A stretch of DNA of 64,000 nucleotides, taken from NCBI RefSeq assembly GCF_000426245.1, contig NZ_AUEZ01000019.1:58981-122980 (forward strand). The letters run 5' to 3'. The translations under genes were made by a program, and so were the position numbers. Shown here piece by piece: positions 1 to 8,206 of the stretch (position 1 is the first letter of the stretch; every line of letters starts with the position of its first letter). The notes beneath the pieces were generated by a model. That model saw only the letters and a program-made list of their open reading frames with translations. It made no database searches and had not been told where the DNA came from. The stretch comes from Bradyrhizobium sp. Ai1a-2 (GTDB lineage: Bacteria; Pseudomonadota; Alphaproteobacteria; Rhizobiales; Xanthobacteraceae).

Positions 1-345
1 ATCGGATGCCAATCGATTGGATTCCTCGACGGGTGAACCATCGGTGAACAAGGAGTACGCCAATTATGGCAATCCTTGGCCTCCCCTCGGCGTTCCACGG
101 GCTTTTCGTCGCGGCCCTTTCTACGCCGTCAGTGAATTGGAACCGTGGCTGACGGACATACCGCTTGAAGCCGCAGGCGTTGAGCATGATTCCAGTTCGC
201 AGGTTTGGAATTCCGGAGCCGGCGCATTTCCATTCGGACAAAGTCCGCCTTGATCTAGCTCAAGCGTTCCTGCGCGTGATCAGGATTGTCTCGTTTCAAG
301 CTCGGATTTCCGACCTCAGCGTTCAGAACACAGGGACCAGGTCTC
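1..345. other. no convincing gene
   Basis: I see no supportable gene in this stretch. A 78-codon open frame starting at base 17 has no recognisable motif, no convincing ribosome binding site and a composition typical of chance frames in GC-rich DNA. It may hold the upstream region of the exported protein that follows. Confidence 0.4.
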
Positions 346-783
346 ATGCGCGACCTTCGCGGTGCCATTGCATCCAGCCTGATGACGTTCGCCGCGTGGA
401 TGGCGACGACCGGTCCTTCGCTGGCAGACACCGGCACCGTGCATGTCCTCTTCTCGAAGGCCGGGATCATCGCCGCTGTCGGCAATGGTACAGGCGTGCT
501 GACATTCCGCGGAAGACAATATCCCTTCGACGTTTGGGGCGCGAGCTTCGGCGCCACGCTTGCGCTGACAGTCAACGAATTCGTTGGGCAGGCCCAGAAC
601 CTGCGCAATCCCGGCGATCTGGCAGGCACCTACACTGCGGTCGGAGCCGCCGGCGCTCTCGTCGCCGGAGCTGGCGCGGCGCGCCTGCGGAATGCGAATG
701 GCGTCGTCCTGGTGCTTCGCGGACCCAGGTTGGGCGTGGAGCTTTCGGCCAGCCTGGCTCGCGTCACCATTACGATGAGGTGA
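346..783 (+). CDS. small exported protein of unknown function
   Basis: A 145-residue protein. I chose the ATG at 346 over the upstream ATG at 286 because it directly opens a signal peptide: Arg near the start, a hydrophobic stretch, then a likely cleavage after SLA near residue 27. The mature part is rich in Gly, Ala and Val with alternating hydrophobic residues, suggesting a small beta-rich periplasmic or surface protein. It contains a GTGVLTFRGRQYPF segment, and I recall similar beta-rich exported proteins in rhizobia, but I cannot name a family safely. Its stop codon is followed at once, in the same frame, by a methyltransferase remnant, so the gene may sit on an old recombination junction. 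The coding call is moderately firm; the function is unknown. Confidence 0.5.
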   Translation: MRDLRGAIASSLMTFAAWMATTGPSLADTGTVHVLFSKAGIIAAVGNGTGVLTFRGRQYPFDVWGASFGATLALTVNEFVGQAQNLRNPGDLAGTYTAVGAAGALVAGAGAARLRNANGVVLVLRGPRLGVELSASLARVTITMR

Positions 784-972
784 CCGGGACCTGTCATCTA
801 TTTCCGCGATCGCGTGACCAAGCCGATTGGGATGGGCGAGCGCGTCGGCCATACCCATGCCAGCCAAAGCGAGTGGTCTCTGCTGGAGCGCGCAGGTTTC
901 CGGCTTGTCCGCATCGTGCCGCTGATGGACGGCGCAGGCTTCACGCTGTTCGAAGCCGTTCTCTCCGATTGA
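784..972 (+). pseudogene. C-terminal remnant of a SAM-dependent O-methyltransferase
   Basis: The 62 codons after the preceding stop read as a typical end of a family-2 O-methyltransferase. There is a GERVGHTHASQSEW segment, then the block LLERAGFRLVRIVP and a final FEAVLSD before TGA. In this enzyme family the pattern 'xxLLxxAGFxxxxIxP...xxxEA' closes the Rossmann domain. There is no start codon in a sensible place and no N-terminal dimerisation domain or SAM-binding motif upstream, so this is a truncated relic. An intact O-methyltransferase lies 2.5 kb further on (3436-4452, minus strand), but its C-terminus is not close enough to make this a simple recent duplication. Confidence 0.55.
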
Positions 973-1003
973 GCAGGCTTTGCGCCCAAAGGCGATTGCG
1001 CGC

Positions 1004-1798
1004 TCAAGCAACGAGACGATGTCGTTCCAAGAAGTCCTTGATCGCTGCGTTCACGGGGCCTGGGTTCGTCATGTTGACGGAGTGACCGCCGGCAATCACG
1101 ATCAATTCCGCATTGGGGATTGCTTGCTTCATGGCTTGCGCCCTGGAGAGGGGAATGGCGGCATCGGCGTCGCCATGGATGACCAGTGCGGGGACGCGGA
1201 TCGCGGAGATCTTGTCGGTGATATCGTCTCGGCGAGCGAGCGTGTCGAGACAGCTCAAGAGATTTGGCGCCGTCATGGCGCGCCACCTTTCCTTCCAGGC
1301 GGAAGCGCCGGCCCAGTGGGGACCGAAAATGATGTGCTCGACCGTGGTGGCGATTTCGTCCGGCAGCTTGCCTGCGATCCATGCGCCAAGTAGCGCCCGA
1401 TAGCTCGCGAGTGTTTGCGCATCATCTACGCCTGCCTGCGTCGCGATCAAGACCAAGGCACGGACGCGTTCGGGATGCGTCAAGGCGCATCTCATACCCA
1501 GGAAGGAGCCCTGAGACACGCCGACGAGAATGGCGCTCTCGATGCCGAGAAACGCAAGAAGTGCAGAGAGATCGTTTGCGGAGTCATAGTAAGAAAAGGG
1601 CGGCAACGTTTCCGTGGCGGTCTTCCCATGCCCGCGCTCGTCCCACAGGATGCACCGGTATCTATCCCGGAGCGCCATCACCTGCGGAGAGAACATCGTG
1701 CCGTCAAGCAACAGTCCGTGCGAGAAGATTACTGCCGGGCCGGACCCGCCCGTGTCCTCGTAATAGAGCCGCTGACCGTTAACGTCCGCGTAGGGCAC
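1004..1798 (-). CDS. alpha/beta-fold hydrolase
   Basis: A 264-residue cytoplasmic alpha/beta hydrolase. The oxyanion-side motif FSHGLLLDG comes near residue 24. The nucleophile elbow GVSQG has its serine at about residue 95. HGDADAAIP supplies the acid-loop region, and GGHSVNMTNP near the end carries the catalytic histidine. I place the start at a GTG (1798) because AGGAG lies six bases upstream and homologues open with PYADVNGxRLYYE. An ATG 15 codons earlier lacks such a site. The family covers esterases, haloperoxidase-like and 3-oxoadipate-enol-lactonase-like enzymes. Nothing in the neighbourhood fixes a substrate, so only the fold and catalytic triad are assigned. Confidence 0.85.
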   Translation of the reverse strand: MPYADVNGQRLYYEDTGGSGPAVIFSHGLLLDGTMFSPQVMALRDRYRCILWDERGHGKTATETLPPFSYYDSANDLSALLAFLGIESAILVGVSQGSFLGMRCALTHPERVRALVLIATQAGVDDAQTLASYRALLGAWIAGKLPDEIATTVEHIIFGPHWAGASAWKERWRAMTAPNLLSCLDTLARRDDITDKISAIRVPALVIHGDADAAIPLSRAQAMKQAIPNAELIVIAGGHSVNMTNPGPVNAAIKDFLERHRLVA

Positions 1799-1918
1799 TT
1801 CATTCTCCTGCTTGCCATTTTCCGTCATCCAAGCTTGCGGCATCGGTCTGACAAAGGCGACGGAATTTGAGCTACAGTGGTAACAGAGCGGATCGTCGGC
1901 GGTGCGTCGGACAATTCT

Positions 1919-2428
1919 TCATAGTGAGTACAGCCGAGCGCGCAGCTGAACGTCGCTCTCGGAGGCGAGTTCGAGCAAACCGCGATAGGGATCGCCTTCT
2001 ATCCCAAGAACGGCTGCGAAGGCGGGCTCTGTCTTGATCCCCGCCGACCTCTGCTGAAGGACCGCCTTGCGGAGGCGTCCGTCGTCGAGAGCCAGCAATC
2101 TTTTCTCGATCTCAAAATGCAGCCAGCCGTGCTGTTGATCCACCGGCCGTGCATCCCCGAACACCTCGAAGGGCCACCCGCCCCATTCGAAGCGGGCCAC
2201 CACCGGTTGTCCCGAGGAGGTCCACTGATAGAGACGGAAGCCGACGCAGGATTGGTATTGTCTCCAGATCGTCGCGGCAAAGGCCACCGGGTCAAATGCG
2301 TGGCAGACAATGTCGATATCGCTTCCCGGCACGGAAAGCGCCAAGGGAAGCGTCCCGACCACACGCGGGTCGAACGCGCGGAGCACATCCAGCACACCTG
2401 AGCCAATGATCGCGGCTTCGTATTCCAT
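1919..2428 (-). CDS. DUF4269 family protein (nucleotidyltransferase-like)
   Basis: About 169 residues from the ATG at 2428, which has GGCGGG upstream. A longer version from a GTG at 2500 is possible. The segment VVGTLPLALSVPGSDIDIVCHA is the signature of DUF4269: a G-S-D-x-D block like the metal-binding motif of nucleotidyltransferases, followed by a WPFEVFG beta strand and a C-terminal GDPY..LLELA block. The enzymatic activity of this family has not been established to my knowledge. The gene stands alone between an alpha/beta hydrolase and a divergently transcribed oxidoreductase, so context gives no role. Confidence 0.75.
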   Translation of the reverse strand: MEYEAAIIGSGVLDVLRAFDPRVVGTLPLALSVPGSDIDIVCHAFDPVAFAATIWRQYQSCVGFRLYQWTSSGQPVVARFEWGGWPFEVFGDARPVDQQHGWLHFEIEKRLLALDDGRLRKAVLQQRSAGIKTEPAFAAVLGIEGDPYRGLLELASESDVQLRARLYSL

Positions 2429-2645
2429 CGTTGCCCGCCGGGACGAAACCGCCACCGCTTCGGCTCTCAGCCTTTCTGAGAATAGCATTCGCAGTACCAC
2501 ATTTCACGCGATCTTCCATCATCGCTGCCGAGTGTTGCTGGACGCCGCGGCTCGTGAGATAATTTGCGTGCTTGTTGGCGAGTCACCCAATCGTCAATCC
2601 GCAATCCGCAATGACTCGCCTTCGCGAACGCTGAGGGAGAGCGTC

Positions 2646-3389
2646 ATGAAGATCATCGTCATTGGCGGCACCGGGCTGATCGGCTCGAAGCTGGTAGCGA
2701 AGCTCAGCCAACAGGGACACGAGGCCGTGCCGGCCTCGCCGCGGTCGGGTGTGAACGCGGTGACGGGGGAAGGGCTCGCTACGGCGCTCGCCGGTGCGCA
2801 GGTCGCGGTGGACGTTTCCAATTCGCCATCCTGGGAACCCGCAGCGGTGCTCGACTTCTTCGAGCGTTCGACTGGCAATCTGCTTGCTGCGGAAACCGCG
2901 GCCGGCGTGACGCATCACGTCGCGCTGTCGATTGTCGGGACCGACCGCTCGCCGGATATCGCCTATTTTCGGGCCAAGGTCGCGCAAGAGACATTGATCA
3001 AATCGTCCCGCGTTCCCTACACCATCGTGCGCGCGACCCAGTTCTTCGAATTCCTGAGCGCCATCGCCGAAACCGGAGCGATCGGGAACAGGATTGTCGT
3101 TCCAACGGCAATGTTTCAGCCAATCGCAGCCGACGATATCGTCGACTACCTCGCAGGGGCCGCGGTCGGACAGCCGCTGAACGGCACGGTGGATATTGCA
3201 GGCCCGGACAAGGCGCCGTTCAACGAATTCATTGCGCGCCGCCTCAAGGCATCAGGTGACAGCCGATCGGTTATCGGCGATCCAACTGCGCAGTATTACG
3301 GCGCACCGATCGACGATGACTCCCTGACGCCGAGCGGAACAGCCTGGCTTGGACCAACCGATCTGAAAACATGGCTCGCGAAGGCTTAG
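2646..3389 (+). CDS. NmrA-like SDR family oxidoreductase
   Basis: A 247-residue atypical short-chain dehydrogenase. The dinucleotide-binding loop GGTGLIGS sits at residues 7-14, followed by the SxG block after the first beta-alpha unit. It lacks a classical YxxxK pair in the usual place but has YFRAKVAQE near residue 113, as in NmrA/TMR-type proteins that bind NAD(P) and act as reductases or redox sensors. The start at 2646 has GGGAG eight bases upstream; the same frame is open for about 110 codons before it without coding character. Relatives are often annotated as NAD(P)H-binding or NAD-dependent epimerase proteins. The substrate is unknown. Confidence 0.85.
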   Translation: MKIIVIGGTGLIGSKLVAKLSQQGHEAVPASPRSGVNAVTGEGLATALAGAQVAVDVSNSPSWEPAAVLDFFERSTGNLLAAETAAGVTHHVALSIVGTDRSPDIAYFRAKVAQETLIKSSRVPYTIVRATQFFEFLSAIAETGAIGNRIVVPTAMFQPIAADDIVDYLAGAAVGQPLNGTVDIAGPDKAPFNEFIARRLKASGDSRSVIGDPTAQYYGAPIDDDSLTPSGTAWLGPTDLKTWLAKA

Positions 3390-3435
3390 CGCCGGCGGGA
3401 GCCTCGGTTGACCAAGGGTTGGAGCCAAACAGACT

Positions 3436-4452
3436 TCAGTTCGCGACTTTGTCGAACTGGAGAAGGCTGAACGCGCCGGCGTTGGAGATGCCTGCAAACG
3501 TGAAGCCGGCCGACTCGGCAAGGGCGCGATACTGGGCTTCAGTCCGCTCCAGGCCGCCAGGCTCCCGCAGCATGTTGAGGTCGCTCATGGCGCGCTCGCG
3601 GTCTCGAGCGGCCGTCGTCGGAAGCTCTGGCATGATCCGCTCGATGATGATGAGCTTGCCGCCCACTGGAAGCGCATCCCGGCACTTGCGCAATATGATC
3701 TCGCTCCGATCGTCCCTCCAATTATGGAGGATGCTTTTCATCAGGATCGTATCGGCGCCGCGCGGAACCGCCTCGAAGAAATCGCCGGCAACGAACCGGC
3801 AGCGGTCGGCGATCCCAACCCGGTTAAAATGCTCTCGCGCCGCGGTCTCGCAGCGTGCAAGATCGAAAGCTATTCCCCTGAGATTCGGATTATGCAGCAG
3901 CACGCCGGCGATCAGTTCGCCTGAGCCGCCGCCGAGATCCATGACGATGTTCGCCTTCGAGAAATCGTATGCCTGAACGATTTTCGGAACGAGGCTCCGC
4001 GTCAGACTGACCATCGCGGCATTGAACCGGCTCACGACTTCCGGCGAATTGCCCATCACGGCATAGCGGTCATGTCCCTCTCCCCGGATCTCAGTTGCGG
4101 TCTTCCCGGAGCGAACGGAATCGACAAGGCCGGCCCAGGATCGCACGAGAACCTCGCCTTCGAAGAGGACCCAGTCCTTGAAAGACGGATAGGCATTCCG
4201 GTCAAGCTGTCGGCCGAGGTCGGTCATCCCAAACCTGTCACCGCCGGTTTGGTTGCAGACACCAATCGTTGTCAGGGCAACGAGCAGCCTGCGCAGCGCG
4301 CTTTCTTCCGCAGACACCAATCGCGCGAGCTCGGCTGCCGATTTTGCATCATCTCCAAGGGTCTCGGCGAGATCGAGCTTGGCGGCGGCATAGATCACCG
4401 CCGTGATGCGATGAGACTGCACGAGATCGAATATCGATTCTGATCCGCTCAT
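3436..4452 (-). CDS. SAM-dependent O-methyltransferase (family 2)
   Basis: A 338-residue class I methyltransferase. The N-terminal 100 residues form the winged-helix dimerisation domain (TAVIYAAAKLDLAETLG, then a SALRRLLVALTTIGV helix). The SAM motif DLGGGSGE is at residues 172-179, and the catalytic region SILHNWRDD near residue 244 carries the His that acts as base in this family. GKLIIIERIMPE is the post-motif strand. It ends with the usual GFTFAGISNAGAFSLLQFD. The start is fixed by a strong GGAGGAG three bases before ATG. Known relatives methylate hydroxyl groups of small aromatic or polyketide-like compounds; no biosynthetic partner is adjacent, so the substrate is open. Confidence 0.88.
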   Translation of the reverse strand: MSGSESIFDLVQSHRITAVIYAAAKLDLAETLGDDAKSAAELARLVSAEESALRRLLVALTTIGVCNQTGGDRFGMTDLGRQLDRNAYPSFKDWVLFEGEVLVRSWAGLVDSVRSGKTATEIRGEGHDRYAVMGNSPEVVSRFNAAMVSLTRSLVPKIVQAYDFSKANIVMDLGGGSGELIAGVLLHNPNLRGIAFDLARCETAAREHFNRVGIADRCRFVAGDFFEAVPRGADTILMKSILHNWRDDRSEIILRKCRDALPVGGKLIIIERIMPELPTTAARDRERAMSDLNMLREPGGLERTEAQYRALAESAGFTFAGISNAGAFSLLQFDKVAN

Positions 4453-4504
4453 ATACTCCTCCAGGAGGATGAGAGCCCAGGCCTGCGGCCGCTACCGGCG
4501 ATAT

Positions 4505-5485
4505 TCAATTGGTCGGAGTGAATCCCGTTGCCTGCACGATCGCCTTCCAACGCTCGGATTCGGATGCGATCAGCCGGGCGAAGTCGTCCATCGCGATCGC
4601 GTCGGGCTCAACTGCCAGCTTTACCATGCCGGATCTCACCTCGTCGACGCGGAGGGCAGCCTGGATGGAACCATTGAGGCGCTCGACGATGGGAGCCGGC
4701 GTCTTCGCGGGAACGAAAAACCCGTACCATGTGAGGTCCTCGAGCGACGGATAACCGGCTTCCGCCACGGTCGGCACATCCGGAAGAAACGCACTGCGTC
4801 GTGGCCCGGTGGTCACGAGCGCCCGAAGATCTCCGGATCGGACAAGACCGAGCGAACTGCCGACCGGCATGACGGCTGATGCGATTTCGCCCTTGAGCAG
4901 ATCCTGAATGGAGCCATTGCCTTGATAGGGCACGTGAACGAAATCGAAGCCGGCGGTGCGGCCGAGCAGCGCGCCCATGAAATGCAGCGTGGTACCAACA
5001 CCCGCCGTGCCATAGGTGGCCTGCGTTGGATTGCCGCGGCACCATGTGACGAAATCCGCAAGCGTTCTTACGTCGCGCGGCACCTTCGGACCTACCGTCA
5101 GCAATGTCGGGGTCGAGGCGACGGTCGACACCGCCGTGAAATCCCGCGGCTCATATTTGAGCGTCTTGTAGACGTGCGGAAAGAGCATCATGAATCCGAG
5201 CGGTGCGAGCAGCATGACCGTTCCGTCGGCATCAGCGGTCTTTACGGCCTCCACCGCGACACGACCGGCTGCACCCGGCCGGGTCTCGACCACGATCGTT
5301 TCGGCATAGTCGCTCATCTGTCCGGCAATGAGCCTTGCCAGGGCGTCCTGCAGCCCAGGCGTGAAGCCCGTCAATATGTGCACCGTTTTTGCAATCGGTT
5401 GTGCGATGGCCCGCGGCACGAAACCCGTGGCAGAGAACGCGGCACTGGCTGCTGATACCATCAACAAGTCACGACGTGTAATCAT
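4505..5485 (-). CDS. Bug (TctC-like) periplasmic solute-binding protein
   Basis: A 326-residue tripartite tricarboxylate transporter receptor of the Bug family. The start at 5485 is chosen because GGGAGG precedes it and because it places a twin-arginine signal (TRRDLLMVSAASAAF) at the N-terminus. The mature protein shows the family pattern: HILTGFTPG at the ligand cleft, a TYGTAGVGTTLHFMGALL segment around the middle, VPYQGNG, and a PFxxDVPTVAEAGYP-like block (FLPDVPTVAEAGYP). No TctA or TctB membrane subunit is nearby, so this is an orphan receptor, as is usual for the large Bug sets of soil proteobacteria. The ligand is probably a carboxylate. It is divergent from a CadC-like regulator. Confidence 0.88.
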   Translation of the reverse strand: MITRRDLLMVSAASAAFSATGFVPRAIAQPIAKTVHILTGFTPGLQDALARLIAGQMSDYAETIVVETRPGAAGRVAVEAVKTADADGTVMLLAPLGFMMLFPHVYKTLKYEPRDFTAVSTVASTPTLLTVGPKVPRDVRTLADFVTWCRGNPTQATYGTAGVGTTLHFMGALLGRTAGFDFVHVPYQGNGSIQDLLKGEIASAVMPVGSSLGLVRSGDLRALVTTGPRRSAFLPDVPTVAEAGYPSLEDLTWYGFFVPAKTPAPIVERLNGSIQAALRVDEVRSGMVKLAVEPDAIAMDDFARLIASESERWKAIVQATGFTPTN

Positions 5486-5646
5486 CGACTGCCTCCCCGC
5501 TTCCATCTACGGCACGGTTCTACCGTAGGATGTACCATGGCAAGGATGGATATGCTTGGCCTCCGGCTTACTTTTCTCTTATCGTCGGCTTACTCTTGCT
5601 CTCAGCATAGAGGCGTCCACGACTGACCGCCGTGCGGTGAAGTGAC

Positions 5647-7203
5647 TTGCGCTATTTTTTTGAAGATTTTTCATTCGATACCGCCCGGCGCGAGCTGCGT
5701 CGCGGGACGGATGTGGTCGCCATCGCGCCGAAGGTCTTCGACTTGCTCGACTACCTGATCGGCAACCGGGAACGCGTCGTCAGCAAGGACGACCTCATCA
5801 AAGCCATTTGGCAAGGCCGCGTCGTTTCGGATGTTGCCCTGACCACCCGCCTGAACGCTGCGCGCAAGGCGATTGGCGATTCCGGAGATGAACAGCGCCT
5901 CATCAGGACCTTTCCGCGCAAGGGTGTCCGTTTCATTGGCACGGTGCACGAAACGTCTGGGCCGGCGGGCGGCTCACCGCAACCGGGCTTTGCCATTCCT
6001 GACAAACCCTCGCTGGTCGTTCTGCCGTTCACCAATCTGAGCCCTGATCCCGAGCAGGAATATTTCGTCGACGGCGTGACCGAAAGCCTGACAACGGATT
6101 TGTCACGCATGGTCGGGATCTTCGTGATCGGCCGGAACACGGCTTTCACCTACAAGGGAAAGCATGTTGGTTTGCAGCAGATCGGTCGCGAGCTCGGCGT
6201 TCGCTATGTCCTTGAGGGCTCCGTGCAGCGTAGCGGAAGCCGCATGCGTATCAACGTCCAGCTCATCGATGCCGAAAGCGGCAATCATCTGTGGGCCGAA
6301 CGATTCGACAAGACGCTCGCCGATCTCTTCGACATGCAGGACGAAATTGGCGCACGTCTTGCCAATCAGCTCGGAACAGAGCTGGTCACGGCCGAGGCGC
6401 GGCGTGCGGCGCGGGCGCCACATCCGGATTCGATGGACCTGTATTTCCAGGGCATGGCGAATGTGCACCGCGGCTCGGATCCCGCAAACCTGTCGCAAGC
6501 GCGCAACTATTTCGAACAGGCCCTCGGCCTGGACTCCGGCAACGTTGAGGCGATGGTTGGCGTGGCGTTTGTCGATGCCATTCGGGGAACGTCCATGCAG
6601 ACTGGCGACCGGACCGCGCGCCTCCTGGCGGCCGAACAGTCTTTGACCAAGGTCCTTGCGTATGTGCCAAACCACGCACTAGCGCATTGCCTCCTTGGCG
6701 TGGTCCAGATCTTTACCAAGCGCGCCGCTCAGGGCATTGCCGCATGTGAACGCGCGTTGGCGCTGGACCGAAACCTGGCCTCCGCCTACGCGTGGATCGG
6801 GCTTGGCAAGTGTTATCTCGGTCGAGCCGAGGAAACTGAAGCCCATGTCATAGAGGCATTTCGGCTTTCGCCACGCGACAACCGGGCGTTCAGCTGGATG
6901 AATACAGCTGGTGTCGCGCAGTCGTATCTTGCAGCCGATGAAGCCGCTGCCTGCTGGTTCAAGCGATCGATCGAGACCAATCGGAATGTCGCCGCGTTCG
7001 TTCACTTCTACCTTGCCGCGGCCTTGGCGCATCTTGAGCGGATCGAGGAAGCACAGGCTTCGGTACAAGCGGGACTGGCCCTTGATCCCGATTTCACGCT
7101 CTCCCACTTCCTCGCCAGCGCGCCGACGGACAACCCAACCTGTCTCGCGCAGCGCGCACGGATCGCAGAAGGTATGCGCAAAGCAGGGCTACCGAACGGC
7201 TGA
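5647..7203 (+). CDS. winged-helix/TPR transcriptional regulator (CadC-like DNA-binding domain)
   Basis: A 518-residue regulator beginning at a TTG codon. Residues 1-105 form an OmpR/PhoB-type winged helix (RYFFEDFSFD, LDYLIGNRERVVSKDDLI, RKGVRFIG). Residues about 122-260 resemble the TolB/adenylate-cyclase-associated module: SLVVLPFTNLSPDPEQEYF, LEGSVQRSGSRMRINVQLIDA, LWAERFD. The rest is a row of tetratricopeptide repeats up to residue 510. There is no transmembrane segment, unlike CadC itself. This wHTH-TPR architecture is expanded in rhizobia; targets are mostly unknown. It is transcribed away from the Bug protein across a 161-base gap, which makes that gene a candidate target, but this is inference only. 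Confidence 0.82.
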   Translation: MRYFFEDFSFDTARRELRRGTDVVAIAPKVFDLLDYLIGNRERVVSKDDLIKAIWQGRVVSDVALTTRLNAARKAIGDSGDEQRLIRTFPRKGVRFIGTVHETSGPAGGSPQPGFAIPDKPSLVVLPFTNLSPDPEQEYFVDGVTESLTTDLSRMVGIFVIGRNTAFTYKGKHVGLQQIGRELGVRYVLEGSVQRSGSRMRINVQLIDAESGNHLWAERFDKTLADLFDMQDEIGARLANQLGTELVTAEARRAARAPHPDSMDLYFQGMANVHRGSDPANLSQARNYFEQALGLDSGNVEAMVGVAFVDAIRGTSMQTGDRTARLLAAEQSLTKVLAYVPNHALAHCLLGVVQIFTKRAAQGIAACERALALDRNLASAYAWIGLGKCYLGRAEETEAHVIEAFRLSPRDNRAFSWMNTAGVAQSYLAADEAAACWFKRSIETNRNVAAFVHFYLAAALAHLERIEEAQASVQAGLALDPDFTLSHFLASAPTDNPTCLAQRARIAEGMRKAGLPNG

Positions 7204-7252
7204 ATTGGCGGGCAGTAACTCCGCCGTTGAAACCTGACCCCGGAGAACATCA

Positions 7253-7924
7253 ATGCCCTTGGCCGGAAAAGGCATGCTGCTGACGTCGATGGATATCGAT
7301 CCCGCCGACGAGGCCGAGTTCAATCGCTGGTACGACCGCGAGCATCTCGAGGAACGCGTCGCCATCGATGGCTTCCTGGAGGCGCGTCGCTACGTCGCAC
7401 ACGAGGGAAAGCCGAAATATCTGAGCCTCTACTCGACGGCGACCTTCGAGGTGTTGGACAGCCCGGCCTACCGCAGCGCACTCGCCAACCAGACCGAATG
7501 GTCCAAGGCCAACATCGCGCGCTTCAAGAACATGATCCGCGGCGTCGCGCGCATCACCATCAGCCGGGGCACCGGCCGCGGCGCTGCGCTCGGCATTATC
7601 CGGCTCCGCCCGCCCGGCAACGGCAAGGATCGGCTGCGCGAAGCCCTGCGAGACCAGCTCGATCCCGCCAAGCTCGATGGGATCATCTCCCTCCACTTGA
7701 TCGAAAACGACCCTGCCCTCTCGAAGCCGCTGACATCAGATGCGTCGAATGCCGCCCCGGGCGCCGGTGACTGGTTCGTGCTGATCGACGCCACCGACGT
7801 GAAAGCCGTTCCGGCAGCCGCGGCGCTGGTGGCTGACAATGCCGCCTGCAAGCCTCTGGTGATATCCAGCGGCATTTACCGGCTGATGTGGGATCTCGCC
7901 AAAAGCGACCTGCCCCGCGCGTGA
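7253..7924 (+). CDS. dimeric alpha-beta barrel protein of unknown function
   Basis: A 223-residue cytoplasmic protein that appears to hold two copies of a ferredoxin-like barrel. Residues 8-105 contain FNRWYDREHLEERVAIDGFLEARRY, the pattern seen in EthD/dimeric-barrel proteins. Residues 115-215 repeat the strand-helix-strand layout (LGIIRLRPPG ... WFVLIDATD). No catalytic motif is visible. It follows the winged-helix/TPR regulator by 49 bases on the same strand and could be cotranscribed. A long perfect palindrome follows the stop codon. I do not know the biological role. Confidence 0.7.
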   Translation: MPLAGKGMLLTSMDIDPADEAEFNRWYDREHLEERVAIDGFLEARRYVAHEGKPKYLSLYSTATFEVLDSPAYRSALANQTEWSKANIARFKNMIRGVARITISRGTGRGAALGIIRLRPPGNGKDRLREALRDQLDPAKLDGIISLHLIENDPALSKPLTSDASNAAPGAGDWFVLIDATDVKAVPAAAALVADNAACKPLVISSGIYRLMWDLAKSDLPRA

Positions 7925-7930
7925 TCCCGA

Positions 7931-7961
7931 GCTTCGGTTCTGATTCAATCAGAACCGAAGC
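7931..7961. repeat. perfect 15-bp palindrome, dispersed repeat copy 1
   Basis: Two perfect 15-base arms (GCTTCGGTTCTGATT and its complement) are separated by a single C, six bases after the stop of the barrel protein. There is no T-run after it, so it is an imperfect candidate for an intrinsic terminator. The core recurs at 63217-63260, showing that it belongs to a dispersed family. The remaining 245 bases up to the next gene hold nothing else I recognise. Confidence 0.85.
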
Positions 7962-8206
7962 CGGCGGCGTCACGAATTGTTGCACCGCCGCATAAAGCTC
8001 CCATAAAGCCCAACGCCAGACGCGTAGCTGCGCCGCGCGAATGCCTGATGTCGCGCAGAATTGGCTTGTGTGCCCGATCTGGAATGGCTCTAATAAGAGA
8101 CGTCTATGATGCAATTGGAAAACCAGAAGAACACCCGTCCGTTGGGCGTTCGCAGGCAAAGATAAGGCCGCGCATCTGACTTGGGTTCCGCGCGGATAAG
8201 GTAGGA

